A stretch of 16,773 nucleotides of DNA from a bacterium (lineage in GTDB: Bacteria; JAMCPX01). Under the pieces are notes generated by a model. The model saw only the letters and a program-made list of their open reading frames with translations, had not been told where the DNA came from and did not search any database. Position 1 is the first letter of the stretch; each line of letters opens with the position of its first letter. Of the stretch, positions 1-6,862 are shown in pieces. The translations under genes were made by a program, and so were the position numbers. The DNA is taken from positions 1 to 16,773 of the forward strand of contig JAJYLM010000035.1 of assembly GCA_021787655.1 (NCBI GenBank), in the 5' to 3' direction.

Positions 1-176
1 AGTGCAGGCCGGTCCTTGACCGAACCGCCGGGATTGTACTTCTCGAGTTTCGCGTAGATGTTCGTATTGGTTTTCTTCTGATAAAACCCCCGGAGCCTGT
101 ACAGCGGTGTATTCCCGACCATTTCGAGTATGGTGCCTTTTATCACGTCTTCTGTTCCAACGTTCAGTAGTTTCAT
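1..176 (-). CDS. cysM: Cysteine synthase (O-acetylserine sulfhydrylase family), N-terminal part
   Basis: The 58 visible N-terminal residues belong to a PLP-dependent cysteine synthase, which makes L-cysteine from an activated serine (O-acetylserine or O-phosphoserine) and a sulfide donor in the cytoplasm. The family signatures VGNTPLYRL (about residues 21-29) and NPGGSVKDR (about 48-56) are both present. The lysine of the SVKDR stretch is the expected PLP Schiff-base residue. The gene runs off the window at position 1, so the C-terminal half and substrate loop are not visible. It starts 11 bp after the thrC stop with a GGGA-type ribosome site, so the two genes are very likely co-transcribed. 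CysK, CysM and cystathionine beta-synthase-like members cannot be separated from this fragment, so the symbol is tentative. Confidence 0.85.
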   Translation of the reverse strand, partial: MKLLNVGTEDVIKGTILEMVGNTPLYRLRGFYQKKTNTNIYAKLEKYNPGGSVKDRPA

Positions 177-187
177 GGTATCCCGGT

Positions 188-1429
188 TTATTTGGTTTTC
201 TCCTTGCCTTTGAGCAGTTCGTCGAATGCTTCGAGTTTCGCAGGTATCACCTTGAGCGGCTCCACCTTGTTGTACAGCACCTCCTGCGTCTTCAGGCCGT
301 TTCCGGTGATCAGCAGGACGATGGATTCGTCCTTCGGTATCCTCCCCTGCTCGATGAGTTTCTTCGCAACACCCACGGTGACACCGCCTGCTGTTTCCGC
401 GAAGATACCCTCTGTCTCTGCAAGCAGCTTGATGCCCTCGATGACTTCATCGTCCGATACGTCCTCTGACCAGCCGCCTGTTTTGTTCATGGCTTCGATG
501 GCGTAAAAGCCGTCGGCAGGATTGCCGATTGCAAGGGACTTTGCGATGGTCTTCGGGATCACGGGTTTGAAGAGCTCCTGATGTTCTTTCACTGCCGTCG
601 AGATCGGCGAGCAGCCGGTTGCCTGTGCCCCGTAAAGCTTGACATCGAGGTCCGGGACCATGCCGAGTTCGTGCAGCTCCTTGAATCCTTTGTAGACCTT
701 GGTCAGCAGTGAACCGCTTGCCATGGGGATGACGATATTCTGCGGTACGCGCCATCCGAGCTGTTCTGCAACCTCGAAACCGAGGGTCTTCGACCCTTCG
801 GCATAGTACGGCCGAATGTTGATATTGACGAACGCCCATCCGTACTTGCCGGCAATCTCCGAGGACAGCCGGTTGACCTCGTCGTAGTTCCCCCTGATGC
901 CGACAACGTTGGCCCCGTAGATCTGCGTGTTCAGGACCTTTGCCTGTTCGAGGTTGTACGGGATAAAAATATAGCTGTTCATGCCGCATGCGGCAGCGCT
1001 CGCTGCGACCGAGTTCGCAAGGTTACCCGTCGAGGCACACGCCACGGTCGTGAAGCCGAATTCCTTTGCCTTGGAAACAGCCACCGAAACGACCCTGTCC
1101 TTGAACGAAAAGGTCGGATGATTGACCGTGTCGTTTTTTATGTAGAGCTCTTTGACGCCCAGAAACTTTGCAAGCTTGTTGGACCTCACCAGCGGCGTAA
1201 AACCCGAGTCTATGCCGACGACCGGTTCTCCGTCGATGGGAAGAATCTCTTTGTACCGCCACATGCCTTTTTTCCGGGATTCTATCGCATCTTTCGATAT
1301 GACCTTTTTGATCTTTTCATAATCGTATACCACTTCAAGCGGACCGAAACAGAGCTCACACACATGTATGGGAGCAACATGATACAGTTCTCCGCACTCT
1401 CTGCATCTCAAACCTTTCACAAAGCTCAT
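188..1429 (-). CDS. thrC: Threonine synthase
   Basis: A 413-residue PLP enzyme that converts O-phosphohomoserine to L-threonine, the last step of threonine synthesis. The N-terminus is a zinc-ribbon-like segment with C9-x2-C12 and C24-x2-C27, as in many threonine synthases of this subgroup. The PLP lysine is K110 in the FSFKDR motif, and the glycine-rich loop ITGNGLK lies near the C-terminus. The reading frame is open six codons further up, but those codons contain the AAAGGAGG ribosome site itself. The start is therefore the ATG at 1429, which sits just after that site. The gene is first in an operon with a cysteine synthase, both being PLP enzymes of the same fold. It diverges from bioD across an AT-rich promoter region. 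Confidence 0.95.
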   Translation of the reverse strand: MSFVKGLRCRECGELYHVAPIHVCELCFGPLEVVYDYEKIKKVISKDAIESRKKGMWRYKEILPIDGEPVVGIDSGFTPLVRSNKLAKFLGVKELYIKNDTVNHPTFSFKDRVVSVAVSKAKEFGFTTVACASTGNLANSVAASAAACGMNSYIFIPYNLEQAKVLNTQIYGANVVGIRGNYDEVNRLSSEIAGKYGWAFVNINIRPYYAEGSKTLGFEVAEQLGWRVPQNIVIPMASGSLLTKVYKGFKELHELGMVPDLDVKLYGAQATGCSPISTAVKEHQELFKPVIPKTIAKSLAIGNPADGFYAIEAMNKTGGWSEDVSDDEVIEGIKLLAETEGIFAETAGGVTVGVAKKLIEQGRIPKDESIVLLITGNGLKTQEVLYNKVEPLKVIPAKLEAFDELLKGKEKTK

Positions 1430-1456
1430 TTTTCCTCCTTTTCTCAATCTTTAGTA

Positions 1457-1479
1457 GTATACTCAACTATTAAGTATAC
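1457..1479. promoter_or_regulatory. Inverted repeat, possible operator between thrC and bioD
   Basis: GTATACT at 1457-1463 and AGTATAC at 1473-1479 are perfect inverted copies separated by 9 bases, about one helical turn and a half centre to centre. The left half lies within the self-palindromic 8-mer AGTATACT (1456-1463). The repeat falls in the predicted thrC leader, just downstream of the predicted start of transcription. It does not resemble the known BirA biotin operator. Binding by a dimeric regulator is an inference. Chance is possible in such AT-rich sequence. Confidence 0.35.
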
Positions 1480-1487
1480 ATTTAAAA

Positions 1488-1516
1488 TATATAGTCAAGC
1501 AATTGTATAAAATCAA
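1488..1516 (-). promoter_or_regulatory. Predicted sigma-70 promoter of thrC
   Basis: On the minus strand a TTGATT box (1516-1511) is followed after 17 bases by TATATA (1493-1488). Transcription would begin near 1481 and leave a leader of about 50 bases before the thrC start codon. A competing TTGACT box is visible nearby, but its spacing to the next TATA-like box is only 14 bases. The region is AT-rich, so the exact boxes are uncertain. No convincing -35 box was found for bioD on the plus strand, although TATAAA at 1506-1511 could be its -10 box. Confidence 0.45.
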
Positions 1517-1550
1517 TAAATTTGCTACACAATTTCTCAGAGGTAATGAG

Positions 1551-2243
1551 ATGATGCATGGCTTGTTTATTACAGGAACAGACACCGGTGTCGGCAAGAC
1601 CTATACCACGCTGCACCTGCTGGATGCCGCCCGCAGCGCCGGACTGAGCGTCGCAGCAATGAAGCCTGTGGAGACCGGATGCAGAAAACGCGGCAGGCAC
1701 CTGGTGCCGTCGGATGCTGTCCTGCTCGCGAAAGCAGCAGGCATGGACTGTGTGGATACGGTCAATCCCTCCCGCTTCAAAACGCCTGCTGCGCCCTATA
1801 CTGCAGGTATTATCGAAGGCAGGACAGTTGACCTGAACACGATACGGCGCACCTACCGCGGGCTTGCCCGTGACTACGGACTGGTGATTGTCGAGGGTGC
1901 CGGAGGTCTTCTGGTGCCCATCACCCGAACGTTTTTTTATGCTGACCTTGCACGGGAATTTTCCCTGCCTGTGCTCGTCGTTGCAGCGAACAAACTCGGT
2001 GCCATCAACCACGTGCTGCTGACCGTCGCTTCCATCGAAGCGCGCGGCCTGACGCTGTGCGGGGTCGTGCTGAACAACCTTTCTCCGAAAAACGATGCCG
2101 CGAAAAAGACGAATGCGGGGACCTTGTCGGCGCTCCTGGGCAGGCGCTTTCTCGGAGAACTGTCGTTTCATCAGCCGGGACGGGATGCACGCCTGTTCAG
2201 GAAGATTCTCGGCTCCTGCACGTCAGAACGAAATACCCTCTAA
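1551..2243 (+). CDS. bioD: Dethiobiotin synthetase
   Basis: A 230-residue ATP-dependent synthetase that closes the ureido ring of 7,8-diaminopelargonate with CO2 to give dethiobiotin, the penultimate step of biotin synthesis. The P-loop GTDTGVGKT covers residues 9-17, and VEGAGGLLVPI in the middle is the second family signature. The frame is open back to a TTG at 1503. The ATG at 1551 is preferred because AGAGG (1539-1543) lies 7 bases before it and it gives the short N-terminus usual for BioD. The neighbouring ATG at 1554 is also possible. No other biotin gene is in the window. The last 21 bases overlap the 3' end of the convergent ogt gene, so no intrinsic terminator fits between them. Confidence 0.94.
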   Translation: MMHGLFITGTDTGVGKTYTTLHLLDAARSAGLSVAAMKPVETGCRKRGRHLVPSDAVLLAKAAGMDCVDTVNPSRFKTPAAPYTAGIIEGRTVDLNTIRRTYRGLARDYGLVIVEGAGGLLVPITRTFFYADLAREFSLPVLVVAANKLGAINHVLLTVASIEARGLTLCGVVLNNLSPKNDAAKKTNAGTLSALLGRRFLGELSFHQPGRDARLFRKILGSCTSERNTL

Positions 2244-2720
2244 CTTCAGGAGCAGCTCCTTGCGCTCCACACCGCTGCTGAAGCCGCCGGGAGAGCCGTC
2301 TGCCTTGATGACCCGGTGGCACGGAATGATGATCGGAACGGGATTTTTCCCGAGGCTGTTCCCCGCGGCCCTGCATGCGCGCGGTCGTCCGAGAGCAGAG
2401 GCAAGCTGCCGGTAACTGATCGTCCTGCCGTAGGGAATTTTCTGCGTCCTCTGCAGCACGAGCTTCGTAAACCCTGTGACACGGGAAATATCGACGGGCA
2501 CGGAGAACATCTTCAACCTGCCCTGCGCATACAGCCGCAGCTCTTCGGCCGCCTTCCGCAGGACTGCCGGAGCAGTCCGGGGCAGAGTATATTTGCCGGC
2601 AGACCGCCGGAGAAACCCGATGCCGCAGATGCCCTTGTCTGATGCACTGATCCTCACCCTGCCGATCCCGCGAACCGAGACATCCGCGCTGCTGATCCTG
2701 TCCACGGATGCACCGGTCAT
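2223..2720 (-). CDS. ogt: Methylated-DNA--protein-cysteine methyltransferase
   Basis: A 165-residue suicide repair protein that transfers the alkyl group from O6-alkylguanine in DNA to its own cysteine. The acceptor motif IIPCHRV is present with Cys134, and the preceding helix-turn-helix stretch with RAAGNSLGKNP (about 117-127) matches the DNA-binding region. The length is normal for Ogt, with no Ada domain. The frame stays open far upstream, but the ATG at 2720 forms a 4-bp ATGA overlap with the stop of the pgsA-like gene and gives a family-like N-terminus. Translation is therefore probably coupled to the upstream gene. It is last in the six-gene minus-strand run, and its stop lies inside the end of bioD. 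Confidence 0.92.
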   Translation of the reverse strand: MTGASVDRISSADVSVRGIGRVRISASDKGICGIGFLRRSAGKYTLPRTAPAVLRKAAEELRLYAQGRLKMFSVPVDISRVTGFTKLVLQRTQKIPYGRTISYRQLASALGRPRACRAAGNSLGKNPVPIIIPCHRVIKADGSPGGFSSGVERKELLLKLEGISF

Positions 2721-3277
2721 TTGTCGGCAGCTATCCCGCGGTTGAGCATCCCGATCCCGCGGAAAACGTACTGGACCAGCGAGAGCAGCGTCAGAACCGC
2801 TGTTGCCGAGAGGACCACGGGGTACAGCATGGTGAGGTGTCCTTTCAACGCCGGGACCCGGTCGGACATCACCACGAGCAGCAGGAGTGCCTGAAAAAAG
2901 GTCGTGAATTTTCCGAGGTACGACGGCGAGGCAACCGGGAATTTCTGCGGCATGAACACCACCAGCAGACCTCCGAAGAGCACGATGTCCCTGCCGACCA
3001 CGACCGCGGTCAGCCACAGGGGCACGCGATCGAACAGGGTCAGGAAGATGAACATGGACGCGGTCACGATCTTGTCCGCCACGGGATCAAGGTACGAACC
3101 GAGCCTGGACACCTGATTGAATGTCCTCGCGATCAGCCCGTCGAGCAGGTCCGTGAGCCAGCTCCCGATCAGGACGCACAACGCGGCTGCCGGATAACCG
3201 TCCCTCATGAGATAAAAGAGGAAGGGCAGCGACAGTATTCTCAGAAAAGAAAGGATGTTCGGTATCGTCATAACCAT
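2717..3277 (-). CDS. pgsA: CDP-alcohol phosphatidyltransferase, PgsA-like
   Basis: A multi-pass inner-membrane enzyme of 186 residues, probably CDP-diacylglycerol:glycerol-3-phosphate phosphatidyltransferase, which commits lipid to phosphatidylglycerol. The complete CDP-alcohol transferase signature is visible: D43, D46-G47, A50-R51, G60, D64 and D68. Several hydrophobic segments follow. The start is uncertain. A GTG at 3310 would overlap the previous stop by 4 bp but has no ribosome site. The ATGs at 3277 and 3271 follow a GGAGG at a long spacing, and 3271 would give the usual MTIPN-type beginning. Related transferases for other head groups share the signature, so the substrate is inferred. 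It follows the PEGA lipoprotein gene and overlaps ogt by 4 bp. Confidence 0.83.
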   Translation of the reverse strand: MVMTIPNILSFLRILSLPFLFYLMRDGYPAAALCVLIGSWLTDLLDGLIARTFNQVSRLGSYLDPVADKIVTASMFIFLTLFDRVPLWLTAVVVGRDIVLFGGLLVVFMPQKFPVASPSYLGKFTTFFQALLLLVVMSDRVPALKGHLTMLYPVVLSATAVLTLLSLVQYVFRGIGMLNRGIAADK

Positions 3278-3306
3278 GGATGAGGGGCTGTGTCCTCCCT
3301 GTTCAG

Positions 3307-3630
3307 TCACTGGTTCTGGAGCAGCATGATGTGAATCGGCTCGATAGCCTGATTGCCGACAAACACCCGCCGCGTATAGGATTGGTAACCGTCCTTTTTC
3401 AACTCTATGGTATGGGTGCCGTGCGACAGCCTGAGCAGTCCCGGATTACCGTTGAAATCCCGGGCCTCGCCGACGGCATTACCGTCCACGAATACCTGCG
3501 CGCTGGACGGCTCAGCGAGGATCTTCACCAGGCCGGCATTGCTGACAGCCGTTAACGTCGCATGGGGCATACCGCACCCCAGCACCAGGGAGAACATCAG
3601 AAGTACCATGGGGAGAATAAATTTCTGCAT
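3307..3630 (-). CDS. Small PEGA-domain lipoprotein
   Basis: A 107-residue predicted lipoprotein. Residues 1-18 form a signal peptide ending at Cys19 (LVLGC), the likely lipidated residue. The rest is essentially one PEGA-type beta domain: a 'VKILAEPSSAQVFVDG' strand pair, then 'LSHGTHTIELKKDGYQ' and a final strand. PEGA domains are small surface or periplasmic beta folds named from a related sequence motif, usually found on envelope proteins. Their ligand is generally unknown. A strong AAAGGAGG ribosome site precedes the ATG. It lies 26 bp after the CsgG-like gene and ends 4 bp inside the longest version of the pgsA frame. Its role is likely shared with the CsgG-like and GNA1162-like lipoproteins. 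No specific function can be assigned. Confidence 0.82.
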   Translation of the reverse strand: MQKFILPMVLLMFSLVLGCGMPHATLTAVSNAGLVKILAEPSSAQVFVDGNAVGEARDFNGNPGLLRLSHGTHTIELKKDGYQSYTRRVFVGNQAIEPIHIMLLQNQ

Positions 3631-3656
3631 AACTACCTCCTTTTTGCGGCTCCTTC

Positions 3657-4601
3657 TTATTGCGGCAGCGTGACCTGATCGCCTATCTTAAAACCGCTCC
3701 CTGCTTCCACGGTCGCGACGGAACCGTCGTCACCGAAGAATCCGATGATGCGGAGCCTTCCCAGGACAGGCCCCGGGGCCCTGCCGATGACGAGCCCTGT
3801 CTGTGGATCCTTGATCTCTTCACCGAGCTCCGTGACGATGAGTTCGTCGCCTACTCGCAGCCCAGTTTTCTGGCCGGCATTGATATAAACCCTGTTTCCC
3901 TGGATCCCCGCTATCCTGCCGCTCCACGCAACACTCTGCAGCTGCTGGATGAGGTTATCGATGAATTTCGTGACCGCGGCACGCAGGGCCTCCTGGCCGA
4001 GTGTTTCGTCATACCCGGCATACTGCCCCATGCCCAGGACCTGGGTGACTTTCCGCTCGTATTCCCCTTTCCCGGAATCCGCAAAGAGGACCTGTCCGGT
4101 GGATGTGTCGACGACGCGCACATCGACGGTGCAATCCGCTTTCTGTTCCTTTTGCTTGTAGACGCCGTAATCCGTCCCGATCACTTTGACGCCGAACTGG
4201 GAAATGGAACCGGTCACGATGGCACCGCAGCCCAGGAGCTGGCCTGCCTTTGCGGCAGTCGCAGGATCGATTGCGCCGCTCTGACCAAGAGCCTGCTCAT
4301 GGAGGAGCTGCTGCATCTTGCTCCTCTCCACGAGGATAAAGGCACCGGATTTGAACAATTCCGTTGCCAGGATATCGGAGGCGGACCTGCCCAGACGTCC
4401 CTGTCCGTACTCGCTCTTGTTTTCGAAATCAACGATGCAGACCCGCTTCTTGGGTCCCGTATAGTTTTGGATCCTGCCCTCGACCGGCTGCTGGGCAGGG
4501 CCCGGCACACCCGTCTCACGGTAGGTCGTCGCACATCCGGCAATGACACTGCCTGTCAGGATTACTGCCCCAAGAACCTTCACGACACCTGAATTCGTCA
4601 T
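3657..4601 (-). CDS. CsgG-family outer-membrane lipoprotein
   Basis: A 314-residue CsgG/HfaB-family protein. The signal peptide ends in VIAGC with Cys23 as the lipid-attachment residue. The CsgG-type domain spans about residues 50-220 and includes 'RVCIVDFENKS', 'LATELFKSGAFILVERSKM' and 'GCGAIVTGSISQFGVK'. The C-terminal 90 residues form a separate beta-rich part ('VYINAGQKTGLRVGDELIV') that resembles the SH3-like C-terminal domain seen in FlgT and related proteins. Classical CsgG is a ring-shaped secretion channel for curli subunits. No csgA, csgB, csgE or csgF is visible here, so curli export is not supported. It has a strong GAAGGAGG ribosome site and sits between the GNA1162-like and PEGA lipoprotein genes. 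It is probably an outer-membrane ring or scaffold. Confidence 0.87.
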   Translation of the reverse strand: MTNSGVVKVLGAVILTGSVIAGCATTYRETGVPGPAQQPVEGRIQNYTGPKKRVCIVDFENKSEYGQGRLGRSASDILATELFKSGAFILVERSKMQQLLHEQALGQSGAIDPATAAKAGQLLGCGAIVTGSISQFGVKVIGTDYGVYKQKEQKADCTVDVRVVDTSTGQVLFADSGKGEYERKVTQVLGMGQYAGYDETLGQEALRAAVTKFIDNLIQQLQSVAWSGRIAGIQGNRVYINAGQKTGLRVGDELIVTELGEEIKDPQTGLVIGRAPGPVLGRLRIIGFFGDDGSVATVEAGSGFKIGDQVTLPQ

Positions 4602-4639
4602 CGTATCCTCCTTCTGCGCTCCCTGGCCTGCAGCCGCTG

Positions 4640-5242
4640 TTAACGGTGCGGCCCATACGGCAATTTTTTAAAGATTATATTGATTGTCCTCTCAGCGAGG
4701 GGCTGGTACGGAGACAGGGCAGACATGACAGCAAGGGCCGCGATCTCCCGGCGGTCTCCTGCAACTGCCCTCTTTTCCAGCGTGTACTGCCCTTCCCAGA
4801 GCACCTGGTTATTTTTCGCACTTTTTAACTCAAATTTCAATCCTACGGTCTGCGATGCATAGATGGCGAGCCATGTCGTCGACCAGTCCGTTATCGTCGT
4901 ATAGAGGATGGCGTCCGCCGAAAACATCATCCCCAGCTCCTCGGGCGTAAACTGGTTGATCTCACCGGCTTCATGGATATGGTGTTCCGCAAGTACACTG
5001 TCGACAACGCCGGGCGGCACCGTATCATACCCCCAGTCGAACACCTTGCGCTCCACCAGGGGCCGGACGACGCCGGGCGCTTTCATATCGACCGTATCGT
5101 TCAGAACAGGCATGACCGCTATCATGTCCGGCATGATGCCCGTGAATGCGGGAACAAGCACAGCGTGCGGTCCCATGGAACAGCCTGCACCTGCAAGCAA
5201 TGCCAGAACAACAACAGGGATAGAGAACAGGCCTCTGTTCAT
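4640..5242 (-). CDS. GNA1162-like (DUF799) lipoprotein
   Basis: A 200-residue predicted lipoprotein with a signal peptide and Cys21 (AGAGC) as the likely acylation site. The body resembles the GNA1162/DUF799 family: an early 'IAVMPVLNDTVDM' strand, a region around 'MFSADAILYTTITDW', and a late conserved 'VLWEGQYTLEK'. GNA1162 is a meningococcal surface-antigen candidate whose fold is related to TolB- or CsgG-type periplasmic proteins. In several proteobacteria this family is encoded beside a CsgG-like lipoprotein, as here, which supports a shared complex. It starts 13 bp after the FlgT-like gene with only a weak ribosome site, so translational coupling is likely. Biochemical function is unknown. 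Confidence 0.8.
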   Translation of the reverse strand: MNRGLFSIPVVVLALLAGAGCSMGPHAVLVPAFTGIMPDMIAVMPVLNDTVDMKAPGVVRPLVERKVFDWGYDTVPPGVVDSVLAEHHIHEAGEINQFTPEELGMMFSADAILYTTITDWSTTWLAIYASQTVGLKFELKSAKNNQVLWEGQYTLEKRAVAGDRREIAALAVMSALSPYQPLAERTINIIFKKLPYGPHR

Positions 5243-5255
5243 CTGCCGCAGAGCT

Positions 5256-6524
5256 CTATTTTCTGGTCAGCGTAACTGTATTCATGGTCGTACCGGTAAT
5301 GGAGAACAATCCCGTTACCGTTGTATTGGCGAGCATGGACTGCACGAGGTTCTGGGTCGTGCCCTGATAGTCAACTGCCAGTGTAGCCTGCCCGCTGCCG
5401 AGACTCTTATCATACACGTTCTGAACGCCCTGCGTCGACATCAGCTGGTCCCGCAGTACGACGAGGTCGCCTGCCGATCGGACACCGTTGATGGTAAGGG
5501 TGATCAGAGCGCCGTTATTGACCTGCTGTTTCCAGGTATCCAGGATGGTTGCTATCATGCTTTCCGCAAGTGCGGAAGTGGCTTTTTTGATAGCCTCGTT
5601 CCCGGCGGTCATGGCATCGATATGGACCGATGCAGCATGCTGATCGCCGGATGCGAGTACCTTTCCGTCGTCCGTATCCACGGCCCTGAGGGAGACCGTC
5701 GCCTGCGCAGACCGCATCTCCGATCCTTCGATAGTACCATAGAGCCGGGAAACTGCCTTCCCGTATATCACGACGTCGGCATTCGCGAGTTTTCCGATGT
5801 GGATGATCGTCGTATCACTGAGACTGCGCAACGCGTACCCGGACGACAGGGTGATATCGTGCAGCAGCGCTCCTTCGTCGACAACGTTAAACCCGCTTTC
5901 CACGAGTTTTTTTATCATCTCGTTCTCAGCTATCGACAGGGCGCCTGCTTCGTGCAGCGTCCGTACCCCGGAAACCGTATACCCCTCGTCCTGGGACGCC
6001 GGTGCATAGAAGAACGAAGAGTCGAACCTCTTCGCACCGATGTTCTGCTCGAGGATGATCACCGCAACGGAGGGCATCTTCTTTTCCTTCATCAGTAATC
6101 CAATGGCGCTGAGGTCGTCTTTTAAATGTTTGGTTCCCACGGTCGCCTGGAGTGTAACGTTATAGACTGCATCGGTGTGGCTTTCGTTGATGATTTTATA
6201 ATCTGAGACATATCCCGATGTGTTTGAGTAAATCTTGTCGCTCAGCAGTTTGTAATCCTGGACAACCGTTTGTGAGGAGACGATGGTTCCGACGGCCTGT
6301 TCAACGGCCTTTCTCAGGGCATCCTGGATTGCCGCATCACGCGCCGAAGACTCATCGCCGTTGTTGATCATGCCGGTCCCCTGAACGGTGACGACCTTCG
6401 TTCCCGGCTGTGCCGGTGTGCCCGAAGAAGTCACGCCTGCACCGTTCAGGGCAAACGCAGCGGAGGACGCAATCATGCTCCAGAGAATCACGGAAACAAT
6501 GCCAGCACTCCATGTCTTAACCAT
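5256..6524 (-). CDS. Secreted FlgT-like protein
   Basis: A 422-residue exported protein. A signal peptide of about 25 residues ends with AFA|LNG, and there is no lipobox. Residues about 44-130 look like a FlgT N-terminal domain ('VVTVQGTG', 'ARDAAIQDALRKAVEQAVG', then 'VYNVTLQATV'). The middle (about 150-300) is an alpha/beta region ('LANADVVIYGKAVS') resembling the TolB-like part of FlgT or CsgG proteins. The final 100 residues end in a BON- or SH3-like beta segment. FlgT in Vibrio builds the flagellar H-ring, but no flagellar gene is nearby. Here it heads a run with GNA1162-like and CsgG-like lipoproteins. A GGGGGTGG ribosome site precedes the ATG. The groES terminator lies only 16 bp upstream, leaving no room for a private promoter. 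Confidence 0.75.
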   Translation of the reverse strand: MVKTWSAGIVSVILWSMIASSAAFALNGAGVTSSGTPAQPGTKVVTVQGTGMINNGDESSARDAAIQDALRKAVEQAVGTIVSSQTVVQDYKLLSDKIYSNTSGYVSDYKIINESHTDAVYNVTLQATVGTKHLKDDLSAIGLLMKEKKMPSVAVIILEQNIGAKRFDSSFFYAPASQDEGYTVSGVRTLHEAGALSIAENEMIKKLVESGFNVVDEGALLHDITLSSGYALRSLSDTTIIHIGKLANADVVIYGKAVSRLYGTIEGSEMRSAQATVSLRAVDTDDGKVLASGDQHAASVHIDAMTAGNEAIKKATSALAESMIATILDTWKQQVNNGALITLTINGVRSAGDLVVLRDQLMSTQGVQNVYDKSLGSGQATLAVDYQGTTQNLVQSMLANTTVTGLFSITGTTMNTVTLTRK

Positions 6525-6540
6525 ACCACCCCCTGCACAT

Positions 6541-6571
6541 AAAAAAAAGTCCCGCGTGAGCGGGACTTTTT
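6541..6571 (-). terminator. Intrinsic terminator after groES
   Basis: A perfect 12-bp stem, AAAAAGTCCCGC (6544-6555) against GCGGGACTTTTT (6560-6571), closes a 4-base loop. On the minus strand the stem runs straight into a run of eight U (6548-6541), so it is a textbook rho-independent terminator for groES, whose stop codon is 3 bp before it. Its A/T ends would let it work in both directions. It stands 16 bp before the start codon of the FlgT-like gene, so that gene depends either on read-through or on a promoter inside the groES coding region. Confidence 0.92.
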
Positions 6572-6573
6572 CG

Positions 6574-6846
6574 TTACTCTTTTACAACGCCGAGCAGGTC
6601 CGATTTCTGGATGATTAAATATGTTGTCCCGTTCAGCTCGATCTCCGTACCGCTGTACTTACCGTAGATGATCTTGTCGCCGACCTTGACATTCTTCTGC
6701 AGCTCTTCGTCCGTTCCGACGGCCTCAACGGTTCCCATCTGCGGCTTTTCCTTCGCTGTTTCCGGGATGATAATAGAGCCCTGCTTCTTTTCCTTTTCTT
6801 CCATGGGTTTTATTAAAACCCTGTCCTCTAATGGTTGTATCTTCAT
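6574..6846 (-). CDS. groES: Co-chaperonin GroES (no groEL beside it)
   Basis: A 90-residue Hsp10, the heptameric lid of the GroEL folding chamber in the cytoplasm. The N-terminal '[13 protein letters not shown]' and the mobile loop with the hydrophobic tripeptide III (in '[14 protein letters not shown]') that contacts GroEL are intact. So are the downstream '[17 protein letters not shown]' and the C-terminal strand, so the protein looks functional. A strong AAAAGGAGG ribosome site precedes the ATG. Normally groES is followed at once by groEL. Here a terminator and a FlgT-like gene follow instead, and a glutaredoxin-like gene precedes it by 16 bp. No CIRCE element was found upstream. It is either a second groES copy or the only one, split from groEL. 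Confidence 0.95.
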   Translation of the reverse strand: MKIQPLEDRVLIKPMEEKEKKQGSIIIPETAKEKPQMGTVEAVGTDEELQKNVKVGDKIIYGKYSGTEIELNGTTYLIIQKSDLLGVVKE

Positions 6847-6862
6847 ACGACCTCCTTTTATA

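Noticed and set aside
1430..1447. Six-residue N-terminal extension of threonine synthase (MRKGGK)
   Set aside because: These codons are the AAAGGAGG ribosome site itself. The ATG at 1429 directly after it is the proper start.
1503..1550. TTG start for bioD 16 codons upstream
   Set aside because: It has no ribosome site and would add a tail not seen in BioD. The ATG at 1551 has AGAGG at good spacing.
2721..3017. N-terminal extension of ogt upstream of the ATG at 2720
   Set aside because: The extension is an Arg/Pro-rich translation of the pgsA-like gene in another frame. The ATGA overlap start gives the normal Ogt length.
3660..4592. Plus-strand open frame of about 310 codons
   Set aside because: It mirrors almost exactly the CsgG-like gene on the other strand, a codon-bias shadow. 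The minus-strand product has a lipobox and a family match.
4908..6098. Long plus-strand open frame of about 396 codons
   Set aside because: It is antisense to the FlgT-like and GNA1162-like genes, which have signal peptides, domains and ribosome sites. The plus-strand translation shows no recognisable domain.
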